Assembly (NCBI GenBank): GCA_036365455.1
Contig: JAWQUS010000032.1
Span: 18,918,001 to 18,982,000 of the forward strand
Length of the DNA: 64,000 nt
Source of the DNA: Macrosoma leucophasiata
Lineage: Eukaryota; Arthropoda; Insecta; Lepidoptera; Hedylidae
Direction: 5' to 3'
Under the pieces are notes generated by a model, which saw only the letters and a program-made list of their open reading frames with translations, was not told the DNA's origin and searched no databases. Below are positions 31,320-43,525 of this stretch, piece by piece. Both the position numbers and the translations under genes were made by a program. The first letter of the stretch is position 1. Every line of letters starts with the position of its first letter.

Positions 31320-31483
31320 TACCCCCTTTTTTAGTTTTTTTTTTATTCATAAACGTACATTAGACACGTTTTAGCTATAGAATGCTTTGTCTCTGTCAGT
31401 TGCATTGTCAAATGTGCAGGATAGAAAAAGACAAAGGAGAGATTAGCAACACTTTAGCTAAAATACATTTATGAATAAGGGGG
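31320..31483. mobile_element. MITE 'W'
   Basis: ACCCCCTTTTTTAG ... ATTTATGAATAAGGGGG followed by TTAA. The left end has an expanded T-run. Confidence 0.7.
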
Positions 31484-31729
31484 TTAAAATACAAGCAGGT
31501 TGGCACGACAAAAAAAAACAACATTTATGAAAGCATTGACATTATAACACAAAAAAAAAAGAAAGAACACTGTTAATATAAAAAAAATAGGTACCTTGTA
31601 TATATATATGTATGGCTACTCCTCTCCGGTCCGCCGCGGCCGGTGGCCCATGGTGCTCTATGCCGCATTACCTAATCTATCTGCCGCCAAATTGCAGTGT
31701 TCAGCACTATCGTGTCCCGGTTATATATA

Positions 31730-31952
31730 ATGTATGTAGTCTAGTGGTACCAGATCACTACTACTAAGCTGAGTTCTCGGGTTCGATTCCCGGGTCGCGG
31801 GCTATCAGACACCACGGTCCTTTATCTTGGTACTATTGCGATTTTTGTATTTTTTGGAAGTTTCCCAGATAACAGGCTCACCTCATGTAACATGGGATAA
31901 AACGAAACTGGCAAATTGTGAGTATTTTCATGTATGCTTAAATGCACGCATC
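31730..31952 (+). repeat. tRNA-derived SINE 'S', partial
   Basis: GTAGTCTAGTGGTACCAGAT, CGGGTTCGATTCCCGGGTCG, then a shortened body with ACATGGGATAAAACGAAACT. Confidence 0.7.
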
Positions 31953-31954
31953 TA

Positions 31955-32205
31955 CGGAGCTCGCGGGCGTAGGCACCACCGCATTATCTAATTTATTTGC
32001 CGCTAAATGGTAGTGTTCAGCACTGTTGTGTTCCGGTCTGGTGGTAATGTAATTTCCGGCACAGAAGCATAACACCTTAGGCCTCAGGAGTGGTAACGCA
32101 TCTGCATTTTGACCTTGGTCTTCGTGTAAGTGTCTATCGGCTGCACTCATCACTTAACATCAATGTGAACTGCTCGCTTGTTTGCCACTTCCATTACATA
32201 AAAAA
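31955..32205 (+). repeat. repeat R
   Basis: GGAGCTCGCGGGCGTAGGCA to CACTTCCATTACATAAAAAAA. The first about 20 bases of the element are missing; the A-tail abuts the RT fragment at 32207. Confidence 0.8.
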
Positions 32206-32206
32206 A

Positions 32207-32523
32207 ATCCTCGGCCGGCCAAAAGAACAAATCTGTCGATTCTCAAACAGCTCGGAATCAAAACAAGACTCTCTACCATCTGCTACCAGAGGGTCCAAAG
32301 CTACTTTGAGCACATAGCACGCAGGAATCCAAATAATCTGGAAAAACTAATGGTTGTTGGGAAGGTAGAAGGCAAACGACCTCAGGGCCGATCTCCTACC
32401 AGGTGGACTTTCACTGGCCTCCCCATAACAAAAGCCATGAAGAAGGCCGTGGACAGGCTAGATTGGAAGAATCTGGTGACCAAAGCCATCAAGACACTTC
32501 AGGACGGGCACGACCTTCAGTAA
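32207..32523 (+). pseudogene. C-terminus of an RTE-like reverse transcriptase
   Basis: An open stretch encodes LSILKQLGIKTRLSTICYQR, YFEHIARRNPNNLEKLMVVG and KVEGKRPQGRSPTRW, ending DLQ-stop. This is the conserved tail of an RTE-like ORF2 known from many lepidopteran genomes. No catalytic RT motifs are present; 5'-truncated. Confidence 0.8.
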
Positions 32524-32649
32524 TGAAGAGTGCGGTATTGATGATGGCCTCTGCCTACCGCTTCGAGGAATACAGTCATGTAGTTAAGTTAGATAAGGCA
32601 ATGCGGTGGTGCCTATGCCTTCGAACTCCGTCACTGGAGTTCTATTGCT

Positions 32650-32872
32650 AGTAATGTCACACCGCGGACACTCCGCCAAAATTCCATGCAAACGCTGAAT
32701 TTGGTCTCTATTACACGGACATCAATCAGTAACATGTGTTTACACGTGCACCTGTGTGCGTAGCACGTAAACAATATCAACCGTGGAGATTGGGTGATGC
32801 GGGGAAATCGGGCAGGACGTCGAAGTGTAATAATACTACGTATAGAATGCTATACGTAGTATTATTACATAT
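32650..32872 (+). repeat. dispersed repeat F with terminal hairpin
   Basis: GGACACTCCGCCAAAATTCC, TTTGGTCTCTATTACACGGA, GTGTGCGTAGCACGTAAACA and GGCAGGACGTCGAAGTGT match 44640-44870. The end forms a hairpin (GTAATAATACTACGTATAG and its complement, 32828-32868). Confidence 0.6.
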
Positions 32873-32904
32873 TCTCTGGTAATGTAGAAGTCTAAAAAAA
32901 ACTT

Positions 32905-33160
32905 CCCGCCTGCGATCCCCGAAAGGGTATACAGAGGTAAATGTAGGCATTCAAGCATACATGCACACCCACGATTCACCGGTTACGTTTTGGCCCATGT
33001 AACAGGTGGCGAGCCTGTTGACATCTCCGGGCACATTACCAAACTCCGTGTTACTGGGAAACATACCGAAAATGGGAAAGTCCCAATAGAACCAAAGGGA
33101 AAGGATTTTACACCTTTATCTTTGAAAGCCTCCGATCCGGAAATCAAACCCAGGTCAGGT
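32905..33160 (-). repeat. SINE 'S', partial
   Basis: CCGGTTACGTTTTGGCCCAT and AACAGGTGGCGAGCCTGTTG; the head ends near GGAAATCAAACCCAGGTC. Confidence 0.7.
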
Positions 33161-33674
33161 CAAGGCGATATTTTATTTTGGAAAAAATAGGATTCCGTAA
33201 GATATTTGGGTTTTTCAGACACAAGGTGTAAGAAATCAACCAGAAAAGTTACTTATTTTGCGTACGCTGCCTAAACAATAAAAGATATCGAGGAAGACTT
33301 TAGGCTTTAACTATGTATAATCATCACGCTAAGACGAATAGGAGAGGATAGGCAACATTGCACCGCGCGAGGCCGGGGCGGGCCGCTAGTTTAAAATACT
33401 TATGATATCATTATTTTTATTTTACTTCCTTTAGTTATTTCATTGTCGATGCGCAAATTTAATGGTTAAATAAAAACAAAAAAATCGTGTCGAACTGGTT
33501 TAAGTAAACAATATCGCGTGATATTTCACTAAAATTTAATCCGAACTATAATAATAAAAATGTAATTGAAATTATAGATAACTGATACGGAGCCAGAATT
33601 ACAATTTAAAAAAAAAATAAGAATTGGCAAAACAACATCACATCTGTATTTCTACAAAGGGTAGATTTTTTACC

Positions 33675-34017
33675 GGTGGTAGAGCTCCAGTGACGAAGCT
33701 CGCGGGCGTAGGTACCACGGCATTACCATACTTGCCGGCACCACCACGGCATCACCGCTTTACCATTAATACACTTGCCGCCGGACCGGAACACGATAGT
33801 GCTGAACACTACAAGTTGCTGAACACTACCATTTGTAGTGTTCAGCACTATCGTGTTCCGGTCAGGTGGTAATGTACGGCCCTGTAATTTCCGGCACAGG
33901 GGCATAACACCTTAGGCCTCAGGAGTGGTAACGTGGGTGGGTGTCTATAGGCTGCAGTCATCACTTAACATCAATGTGTACTGCATGCTTGTTTGCCACT
34001 ACCATTACATTAAAAAA
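33675..34017 (+). repeat. repeat R with internal inverted duplication
   Basis: ACCGGTGGTAGAGCTCCAGT to CACTACCATTACATTAAAAAAA. Inside, GACCGGAACACGATAGTGCT (33784) is repeated in reverse at 33843-33862, giving a hairpin made of the element's own sequence. Confidence 0.7.
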
Positions 34018-34075
34018 ACCAAAAATTAAAAATCCATTGTGGGTTTTTTCTGTAGGTATTTTATTTGACTGACGG

Positions 34076-34262
34076 ACCTATCAAGACTCCAAGACCAAAT
34101 AGGTAGAGTACTGTCTGATGGTGGGGTCAAAAGTCTTAGGAATGTATGTATGAAGAGAATGATGAATGTAGATGAGGCACGGGAGGTGTGTCAGGACCGG
34201 GATATCTGGCGCACCACACTCTCTGCCTACCCTGTTAGGGACCTGGCGTGTAAATACATATA
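34076..34262 (+). pseudogene. non-LTR retrotransposon C-terminal fragment
   Basis: Encodes, with frame changes, the R-N-x-x-x-C-M-type region (GRVLSDGGVKSLRN), MMNVDEAREVCQDRDIWRTT and SAYPVRDLA, ending in TAAATACATATATAT. Same family as 50640-50992. Confidence 0.65.
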
Positions 34263-35048
34263 TATGTTATTTGAAATAAAAATTCGTTTATTTTGGTTCT
34301 ATTTAAAGGAGAATGACCAATTTTGTATGGGAGTTTGCGTCTCGACGGGATCACTCGCAAAATATAGGCAATATCTTAAGAAATGCGTGCGCAAAAAAGA
34401 AAAAAGGTATCAATAGGAGTATATAAAAAACTGCATTACGAACTTTTGGTTATTTTGAGGTTAAGTTTTGTGTGCTGTACCTGCCAGAGGTTACTAAAAT
34501 AAGCGAAGACTATTTTAAAGTATTGTGTAGCATCTTAACTGTTTTACTTACATTAAGTAGGTATTATAGTTTAACCGCATGGCGTAGTCATGATTCTTCT
34601 CCAGGTAGTAATACCAGACAAATATTAAATACTTAACAATTAATAAATAAATATCTGGTTTTCATGTGGGTGTTTTTATGCAATATATTCACTTACCATC
34701 AATGTAAACTGTTTTTCTATTTGCCGCTTCATGATAATAAAAAGTGAGACATTTATATGATGAATTTGAGCTAAGTCAAAAATAAGGTACTGTTCAAATT
34801 ATATCCACTCGATACCTAGTGATTATACAAGACAAATAGTAAACATGAATAATTTATTCCGTTGAATATCGATAATAAAGATCGATTCGAAATTGATTTT
34901 ATTTCGACAAAGTCATAAAGGTCCTAACGGCCAGTGTCCAACGCAAAAAAGTAAATAATGCAATGGTGTTGACATTGGCAGCTTGGTTATTGGTCTGTGA
35001 TTGGCAGTTCACTACAAAATAATTTATTGACTATTAAGAAATATCTTG
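34263..35048. other. AT-rich sequence, nothing recognised
   Basis: No gene or clear repeat could be supported between the retrotransposon fragment and the LINE at 35.05 kb, apart from a possible repeat R trace near 34690-34740. Confidence 0.4.
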
Positions 35049-35051
35049 TAA

Positions 35052-35621
35052 ATCCCCATTCGTTTTAACCACCAGCAGCCACCGCATACTACTGAAACTA
35101 CAACATCCAGTTCTGAGGCATCAAAGTCCAAGAATTCCAAAAAATGTGAAAGTTCATGTAAACAGAGCACAACCGTGGTGGGTAATGTTGAAGTAGTCTT
35201 AGAGTCAGGTGCTCCAAGTTCGCACACGCAAGACCAGTGGACCGAGGTACAAAGGAAAAAATTCCGACGATCAGCACCTATGCGTGGTACAGCTGGCCCC
35301 AACGTGACAACTTTGAAAGCAGTGGAGCCCCGAAAGTATCTCCATCTATGGAACATGGTATCAAACGCCGAAGATGTCAGCAGTTATCTACAAATCCTTT
35401 GCCCCGGTGGTAATTGCACGGTAGAAGAGCTTAGGCCCAAAGGCGACTATAAATCATACAAGCTAGGAGTTCCCGAAGCCTACTATGACACCTGCTTCTC
35501 TGTGGATGTTTGGCCAATAAATGCCAAAATCAAAGCGTGGATTACATTTAAGAAGACTGTAGGCCAGCGAAACACACAACATAACAACCAGTCCTTTCGT
35601 GGCTTCCCGGGCACCCAGTAG
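35052..35621 (+). pseudogene. LINE ORF1 C-terminal part
   Basis: About 190 codons open from 35052: a low-complexity Thr/Ser/Lys region, then QWTEVQRKKFRRSAP and YLHLWNMVSNAEDVSSYLQ leading to FSVDVWPINAKIKAWITF. The last about 110 residues look like the RNA-binding C-terminal domain of such ORF1 proteins; the same layout occurs in the element at 51.6-52.8 kb. The start is missing, and it overlaps ORF2 in another frame. Confidence 0.7.
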
Positions 35622-38479
35622 GACCGATAGATGTGTTCCTGCTAACATTGTTTATCAGAACGTTCGTGGTCTAAAGACCAAACTTGGTATTTGGCGCAAT
35701 CAAGTAGAGACCCTCGAATGCGACTTGGTGGCTGCTACGGAAACTTTTCTTGACAAAACTGTTTATGACTCAGAGTTGGCTACCGGGAACTGGTCAATCC
35801 TGCGACGTGATAGACCAACCCCATGTGGTGGTGTTTTACTAATGGCCCGCGCAAATATTATTTTGCATCGAAGACAAGACTTCGAAACTAAATCTGGTGA
35901 AGACCTATGGGCGGACTTCATATGGCGTGGACGCAGATTCTACGTATGCGTAGTTTACATTAAGCCTAGTGCCAAAGATGAAGAATATATACAGTGGTTT
36001 TATTCAGTTGAGAACACTATTGATAAAATAAAAGGCGAAGTAATAATACTCGGAGACATTAATCTAAGGAGTGCGTCAATTAATGTAAATAGCTATTATT
36101 GTTATTTTTTATCTTATTGTAAACTTTCAGACCATAATTTTGTAGTAAACCTTCACGGAGGGAAACTTGACGTCGTCCTAGTTCGGGAGAGCGCCACCAT
36201 TAGAGACATAGAGGTAACTTGTACGCAGGGCATTGTTCCGATTGACGCTTACCATCCTGCCCTGGACATCAAACTAGAAGTCCATAGCACTTACAACCCA
36301 CAAGCTATACCACCGAGCAACATAAATAGTAAAAATGACTGGAACTTCAACAAGTGTGACTATGTCGAGTTGTATCGTTTGCTCTCCTGCGTTTCATGGG
36401 ACAGAGTCATTCAATCGAATGATCCATCCAATGCTGTACATTGTTTTTATAACATCATATATGAAATTTTCGATGCATGTATGCCCAAGAAACGCCGTGT
36501 GAAATGTAACAATCATCGCTATCCGGTTTGGTTCACATGTGAAATCATAAAGGACGCAAAGCAGAAATTAAAGCTGCATGCTATTTGGAAACGTAGTAAA
36601 TCGAATGACTCATATAAGGCCTTTCAGGACATTAGAACTACCCTAAAGCTTAAAGTAACATTGGCTTACAACTCTTATCTGGCACGCATCGAAGCTAATA
36701 TAAAGGCGAATCCTCGAGAATTCTGGAGCTTTATAAGTTCCCTGCGATCTAGGGGAGGATTCGAACCGGTGGTAACTTACCAGGGCGAATCTTTCACCGG
36801 CATCGCCGCAGCAGAGGCTTTTGCAAAGTTTTTTGGTAGTGTATTCTCACCTATTGTACCACGTTTACATCCTGACCTCGCTGCCATTCATGATTCCAGT
36901 CGAGACAGTAATTATGTTAACATTTTTAGGTTTACTCCCGCGGATATATTGTTTGGTATTAACAAACTTAAATCTTGCAGTTCCGTAGGTCCTGATAATA
37001 TTCCGTCTGCAATTTTAAAATGCGCTAAAACCAGTGTAAGTTATCCACTATGTCACATACTTAATCTATGTCTAGAGTCAGGCGTATATCCCCCGCAATG
37101 GAAAACATCACGAGTTACACCGATACCAAAAACATCCAACAAGTCCGCTGTGGAGGAATATCGCCCCATTGCTATTCTGTCGGCACCAGCCAAAATTTTC
37201 GAAATCATCTTGCATCGACGTATTTATTCACAAGTAGAGAAATATCTGACTGACGCGCAACATGGTTTTAGAGCAAAGCGTTCAGTAGACACCAACCTTC
37301 TAACCGTTACTAATTATATATCTACACGTTTGGATCGCGGTAGTCAGGTAGATGTGCTTTATTTTGACTTTAAAAAGGCCTTTGATAGAGTTAACAACGA
37401 TATTCTGCTAGCTAAGCTTGGGATAATCGGATTTGCACCAGGTCTCTTAAGGCTACTTGCGGACTATATGCGCGACCGCCAGCAATTTATCAGGCTAGGG
37501 GTCTTCACTGTACCACACACGATCCGGCGTCAGTCAAGGCTCGATACTTGGCCCATTACTTTTTCTGCTTATGGTGAACGACCTTCCGACGGTTCTTGGA
37601 CATGCAGAGTGTCTTCTTTACGCAGATGATCTCAAACTGTACGCAGAGATAAGATCAGAAGCGGACTGCCTGGCACTCCAGGAGGATATACGTGCTGTAT
37701 ACGAGTGGAGTGTCAAAAACGATATGGAATTTAATCTCTCCAAGTGTTGTGTTATAAGTTTTGCCCGCACGAAACACCCGATCATGTTCGACTACAAAAT
37801 AGGTATTACCAAAATAAGTAGGTCTACGGTAATGAAAGATCTGGGGGTCATTTTTGATCGTAGACTTAATTTCAATGAACACGTAAGTACCGTTGCAAAA
37901 GAATCGTTCCAGCGTTTAGGATTTGTACTGAGGAATGCCCGTGGCTTTAGTAGTGATTGCGTAATACGGCTTTTATACAACGCGCTAGTCCGTAGCAAAC
38001 TGGAGGCTAGTTCATGCGTGTGGAACCCACATCACTCCACCCACGAACTCCTACTAGAAAAGGTACAAAAGGCATTTCTAAGATACCTTTACAAACACAA
38101 GTTTGGTTATTACCCACTCATGTACCCCACGGCTTTCCTCCTGGGGTGCCTCAATTACAACTCCCTGAAGACCAGGAGAGCCAATGGGCAATTGGTCATT
38201 ATGTTCAAACTCCTCCGTGGTTTGATTGATGCTCCGTGCCTGCACAATGAGTTGGCTCGTTTATACGTCCCGTCCGTCCAGGACAAATACTTGCGTGCTA
38301 GGAAGCATAAGCTCCTCGCTGTACCATTTACTCGGACAATTGCACACGCTAACTCCTTTGTTCCGCGCGCGCTCTCTGTGCTCTGTGCTCTATTGGAGGC
38401 CTTTCCCGACTTCGACTTGTTTGTGGATGGATGGAAGGCTGTTGTGAGTGTGTGTTTGCAGTTCAGTGAAATCCTCTGA
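35562..38479 (+). pseudogene. LINE ORF2: endonuclease and reverse transcriptase, frameshifted
   Basis: The endonuclease runs from YQNVRGLKTKLG through ETFLD, GGVLLMAR and IILGDIN to KLDVVLV. The RT has GPDNIPSAILKCA, VTPIPKTSNKSAVEEYRPIA, AQHGFRAKRSVDTNL, the motif A sequence YFDFKKAFDRV and, in the next frame, SQGSILGPLLFLLMVNDLP and YADDLKLYAE (catalytic Asp-Asp). A single-base change of frame near 37510-37522 splits it: the first part would run to 37629, the second from about 37523 to 38479. No ATG lies in the first 90 codons. The protein would nick the target and copy its RNA; as it stands it is inactive. Confidence 0.88.
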
Positions 38480-38596
38480 ACATTACTAAATCTTATGTTT
38501 TTAATTTAATTTTGTGTATTTTTTTTTTTTTGTTTTGCTATGACATGTATCCGAGTTAGTTAGTGTAATTGGACTTGTTGTCCGTTCTAGTTAACT

Positions 38597-38597
38597 A

Positions 38598-38628
<31 letters not shown>

Positions 38629-38632
38629 ATTA
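38597..38632 (+). repeat. (TAAA)n tail of the LINE
   Basis: About nine tetranucleotide units directly after CTAGTTAACTA. This is the 3' end of the 35-kb element. Confidence 0.85.
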
Positions 38633-38699
38633 ACGTGAAAAACATGTGAGTGAAATCTCTAAATATGTTTAAAATAGTTGTATATGAACGAATGTTTGA

Positions 38700-38885
38700 A
38701 GACGCAAAAGTTTTATTGTTGTACAATTATGTACCAAGGCGCCATACGAAGTGGCGGATCTCCTTTGCGGATTTTCTCGTGTATACAACACTCCCAAACT
38801 TCTTATACCCGACGTTTCGGTCGCTTTCCAGCTAACGTGGTCACGGGCAGACGATGTTCAGCCTGGTCTTATATACCTAGCTGAG
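38700..38885 (+). repeat. dispersed repeat (CCCGACGTTTCGGTCGC), possibly Penelope-like
   Basis: TTGCGGATTTTCTCGTGTA, CCCGACGTTTCGGTCGCTTT and ACGTGGTCACGGGCAGACGA resemble terminal sequences of Penelope-like elements in arthropods. No RT is present here. Assignment from memory of this motif, hence tentative. Confidence 0.35.
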
Positions 38886-39315
38886 ACAGAAGAAAACCCA
38901 AGTGCGATGTAAACTTCTAGTGTAGTTATTTATAAGGTTTGAAAATTGTCTTTATTGACGACTTTTCCAGAATGTAAGCTATTTTATCCGTAACACCCTT
39001 AACATAAGGTAGTAATGTATAGTCTTTTTTGAGAATACATTCCTTGAACCTGTGCTATGTAATGCATCTGATCTTGTTCCGCAATTAATTATCCTCACTT
39101 CCACTTTCCTTGTATGGATGTGAATGTGACCATTTACGAATGCGAACAGCTTCATAAGTGCTCTCATTTGTCACTCGTTTCTCAATTCATGTTGATTTAT
39201 GTACTCGGCGAAGTTTTTATGATTGGCAAGCTTATCATGTATCTCGGATGACATCACTTCGGTAGCCTCTTTGCAGTACATTGCTGTTTTTAACTGACAA
39301 AAAAACGGAGGAGGT

Positions 39316-39570
39316 TTTTTTTTATGCAATAAAAGTGGCAAACAAGCGTGCAGTTCACATTGATGTTAAGTGATAACTGCAGCCTATAGACACCCACACA
39401 ATGACAGGAGGTCAAAATGCAGATGCTGACACTCCTGAGGCGTTAGGTGTTATGCCTCTGTGCCAGAAATTACAGGGCCGTACATTACCACCTGATCGGA
39501 ACACAATAGTGCTGAACACTACGATTTAGCGGCAAGTATTAATATACTTGCCGAGCTCTAGCACCAGTAA
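39316..39570 (-). repeat. repeat R
   Basis: T-run then TATGCAATAAAAGTGGCAAA to CGAGCTCTAGCACCAGTAAA, with a short deletion near the far end. Confidence 0.8.
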
Positions 39571-39751
39571 AAGTCTACGGGTATATTTTTTATATGTATG
39601 ACACGCATAACTTTTTACTGAGTGGTCCGATTTAGATAGTTCTTTTTTTATTGGAAAGGGCATACCTTGAAGTTGGTGCAATATAAATTTTAAAACAAAA
39701 TTGTATTGATGTTACTTTTAGTATAAGTACATATTATTTCGATTTCGATTT

Positions 39752-40078
39752 CATGTCTCCGGGCAAATCACGAAACTCCGAGGTACTGGTGAACTCGCAA
39801 AGGATGTAAAAAAGCGAGTAGAACAAGAGATTAACCCCCTTATTCATAAACGTACATTAGCGACGTTTAAGCTATAGAATGCTTTGTCTTTGTCAGTTGC
39901 ATTGTCAAATGTGCAGGATAGAAAAAGACAAAGGAGAGATTAGCAACACTTTAGCTAAAATACGTTTATGAATAAGATTTAACACCGTTATCTCTGATAA
40001 CCCCCGACCCGGGAATGGAACCAATCACAGTAGCGTAGTAGTAGTGGCCTGCTACCACGAGAAGAATGAGGCAGTTAA
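39752..40078 (-). repeat. tRNA-derived SINE 'S' split by MITE 'W'
   Basis: TCATGTCTCCGGGCAAATCA ... GAACAAGAGA, then MITE W, then ACCGTTATCTCTGATAACCC ... GAATGAGGCAGT. The two halves together rebuild a normal SINE S order. Confidence 0.75.
39835..39976. mobile_element. MITE 'W' at a TTAA site
   Basis: CCCCCTTATTCATAAACGTA ... TACGTTTATGAATAAG, preceded by TTAA (39831-39834) and followed shortly by TTAA (39979-39982). The host SINE has TTTAA at this point, so TTAA is the likely target. Confidence 0.8.
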
Positions 40079-40782
40079 AAAAATAAAGATATTCTTGTGA
40101 CCAAAAAATCATGCCTAGAGTTACGGAGGCATAACCTCTGTTCCAGCTGACGTTGCACCGCTGACACCGTGAGGTGCCGGGAAGTCTGCAGCGTCGGGTT
40201 TCATGCATTGTTTTGACATTATTTTATTAAATCAATCTGTTTCTGATATTAAAGCAATAAAAATCTCTCATTATTATTTTGTAATAAAATATTCGTTTTT
40301 AAAAACTCTAATTCCGCTAGCTAGAACATAACTCTAGTCATCATCTCTATTTACTTGTTCTAACTACAGTATTTAGAAATCAAAGCATAATAACTGGTGA
40401 ATCTTAATAATATGTTTGTATTTACTCTGCCCTTTCAGGAAATGTATAAGTGAATTTCTGCTTTTTAATAAAAAGTAAATAGTCGATAAGGTCATGGTCT
40501 AGTGCAGTAACTCGAGCTAGCGGAAGGCTGAGAGGTCAAACATAAGTAAAGTGACCATTCGTAGTCACTCAAAATGGGATAATTTATAAATTATTGTTGT
40601 AGTTAAGAGAAGGCGTGTTATGTATTTCGATTGACATAGTTTCGATAACAGTTTACAGAAGGAAGGAATTGAAGGATCATGTCTACCTACTGTATTTCAT
40701 TTATTGATTTTAATTTAGTTAGAGATACTAGGTATATGCAACAGTTATAGGTCAAATTGGTACTATAACAACACTGTAGGTA

Positions 40783-41065
40783 ATGGTGGTAGAGCTCCAG
40801 TGACGGAGCTCGCGGGCGTAGGCACCACCGCATTATCTAATATTCCTGCTGCTAAGTGTAATGTTTAGCACTATCGTGTTCCGGTTAGGTGGTAATGTAC
40901 GGCCCTGTCATTTCCGGCACAGAGGCATAACACCTTAGGCCTCAGGAGTGGTAACGCATCTACACTTTGACCTTGGTCTTCGTGTGGGTGTCTATAGGCT
41001 GCAGTCATCACTTAATCTCAATGTGAACTGCATGCTTGTTTGCCACTTCCATTACATAAAAAAAC
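40783..41065 (+). repeat. repeat R, full length
   Basis: AATGGTGGTAGAGCTCCAGT to CACTTCCATTACATAAAAAA. One of the best preserved copies. Confidence 0.85.
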
Positions 41066-42510
41066 TACAATGTGCACTTCATGCTTATTTGAAGCATCGT
41101 TACACCAAAGAATATGTGAAGACTAATTCTATTTTTTTTTTATTTGACCCGGGATGAGGTGACAATTGGACTGTACCGTTCAAATCGAGACATTTGGTCA
41201 CATCATGCAAAGGTCACAAGATGACATATCTGTAACATTTTGTGGCATGACGCGTACGTCATTTAACATTTTATTGCTTTTATCGAAGATCGGAAGCTGT
41301 CGATTACTGTCTTAATGTGTTTTAAAATATTCTTGCTCCAATTGCTTTCTGTAGGTAAATAATTATGGTTTGTATGTCATTCCTCTAAATTATACGTTTT
41401 GTTGCGTGTTGAAACAAGTTTTGTGTCTTTAAGAATATTGACATCGAAGTTAACTTCGTAAAATCAATTTAAAAACTGTATTCCTCGTATTAATATATTA
41501 TTAATTTATGCATGTACACGAACACCCACAATTAGTCAGTTTGATTTTAAGTGGTAACAGTTTGTATCGGTCTGTTCGTATCACTACGTGTGATTCAGTA
41601 TCAGTTGTTTTATTATCTTTGGATGAATAAATTGCGAGTTATTTTCAGGTTTTGAAGTTAAATCCTTTTTTGCAGTTTCTTCTTTTTCAATCAGGCTTCA
41701 AGGGATCCTTATAGTTTCACCGTGTCCGTCCGTCCGTCCATCGGATTAGCTTAGTTCAGAGGCCTTTTACACTAGAAAGTTGTAATTTGGTATGAATAAA
41801 TAGTCACACCGACAAAGTGGTCAAATTAAAACTTGAAAAAATAATTTTACTGGTATTTAATTTTTATTTTTACAATATTAGCCTAACTAACAGCTAGTTA
41901 TAACAATAAATAGACATGTAGATACATGTAACCGGGAGTTACAGAAATGAAGGCCAATTATAAGTTACCGCATATAGGATTAGATGTAGGTATTTGAAAC
42001 AGTAACAGTAGACGAACGACAATTTAAAAAAAATACAAAGTTCATTACAAAAAAGGAACAAATACAAACACACGCACATATAATATAGATTCGTACAAGA
42101 GTTAATAATGCCCTTTAATTATTAAAATAAGCATTGTTAAGTAAGCATTTAAGCCTACGTACGGGAATCGTCATTAAATAATGTCATTAGTAAGGAATAA
42201 TGTCATTGTTCCTCTCCTACACGTAAACTGAAGCTATTTTTTTTTAAATATTGGGTGTTATGTCTTTAAATAATAATAGAGAAAATATAAAGAAGAAATA
42301 TTCCCAAAATTGGGACCTTAAGTTCCAATTTTTGTTACAGTCAAGTGTCCTCCCGCCCCTCTGTCAGATAAACGCATATTATGCACATGGTCTAAACTAG
42401 GACGTGTCACTGAAAAATTAAAATAGCAAACCATTTACAAAAATTGCTATTAATAAAAATCAGGCGCTATCGTATACATGTATATCCATGGCTAAAAATC
42501 CTTGCTATTT
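41066..42510. other. intergenic, nothing supported
   Basis: AT-rich. A fragment of the repeat with GTCCGTCCGTCCGTCC near 41725-41765 resembles the tail of the element at 62937-63527. No gene seen. Confidence 0.4.
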
Positions 42511-42864
42511 TATGTAATGAAGTGGCAAACAAGCAAACAATTCACACTGATGGTAAGTGAATTCTGTAGCTTATAAACATCTACATAAAAACCAGAGATT
42601 TCAATGTGTTGTCACTAATACTAATACTAATACCGAATAATACCCGGATATCTAGCGCTCCACACTCTCTGCTCTGCGTAGAGCTTTAACTCACATACGT
42701 AAGGACTACATAGTGCGGTATTGGTTCCAAAGTTTATCAAAATGGTCGACAAACGTCACGTAGGTAAGGTGCGAAAGAGATAACATGTTACCGTTAACAT
42801 TCTACAGACCCGAAATAAGTCAAAATCTCCTTCCTAATTCCGTGCAATATTTCTTCTTGGATAA

Positions 42865-43235
42865 TAATGGCAACCCATTATACGTCCCACTGCTGGGCAC
42901 GAGTCTCTCCCCTTTTTGGGGGGAGGCCTGGAGCTTACTCCACCACGCTCCTCCAATACGGATTGGTGGAGGTGGGTGGGTTAGCGGCCAACCCGCTGTC
43001 GGATGTTTCCAAACCGCCCATAAGGCCTCCGACAATGTTTGACGACTGCTATCCATTGATAGCAACCAGGACCGACGGCTTAACGTGCCCCCCGAAGCAC
43101 GGAAACGCGCATTTAATTTAGCTAAAAAACTAGCGGTCACCCATCACACTACCCGATCGCGCCCGTAGTGCTTAACCGAATAGATCGCTTACGATCTACA
43201 CCAGCCGCTGGGCCGTGCGCGCTTCTAAAAAGAAC
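42865..43235 (+). repeat. dispersed repeat E, longest copy
   Basis: CCCACTGCTGGGCACGAGTC, GGGGGGAGGCCTGGAGCTTA, CCCGCTGTCGGATGTTTCC, ACGGCTTAACGTGCCCCCCG and GAATAGATCGCTTACGATCT. Confidence 0.7.
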
Positions 43236-43525
43236 ACATAAAAACACGAAAAACACATAATCGGATCATAAATATATGATGTATGACTGATAAAAGCAAT
43301 TTCTCAGTCATAAGGATATAGGTAGCTAATGACAGGTTTTATTTAAGCTTACTCAATATTTTATACCTACTTTGATAATAAAATTAATTATCCTTTATTT
43401 GTACACGTTGTTACCCATACAATGGCCCGCATTTAATAATTTGAACTTTACGAATGACGTTATAGGAAACTGCAATTTTTATTACTAATACTCTTTGAAT
43501 GAAAAAAATTAAAAAAATAAATTTA

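Larger units (their letters stand above)
30695..31660. mobile_element. MITE 'V' with two MITE 'W' copies inserted
   Basis: The left part (GGACGGACCGGAGGGGAGAA, GCGTTTATTACCGATGC) and the right end (CCGCGGCCGGTGGCCCATGG ... GCTCTATG, 31620-31660) match 18413-18699. Inside sit MITE W at 31026-31172 and 31320-31483 plus A-rich sequence (31230-31320, 31500-31600). Nesting order: V first, W later. Confidence 0.65.
35050..38632 (+). mobile_element. CR1/Jockey-superfamily LINE, 5'-truncated, one frameshift
   Basis: Contains the end of ORF1 (to 35621), an ORF2 with endonuclease and reverse transcriptase (35562-38479), a short 3' UTR and a (TAAA)n tail at 38597-38632. ORF1 is open back to 35052, where it stops without a start codon, so the copy is 5'-truncated. 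It is the least damaged retrotransposon in the window. I cannot place the clade; the tetranucleotide tail and domain order fit CR1- or Jockey-like groups. Confidence 0.85.

Noticed and set aside
37500..37530. Programmed frameshifting in the LINE ORF2
   Set aside because: The shift is in the middle of the RT domain, with no slippery site or ORF junction there; a mutation is simpler.
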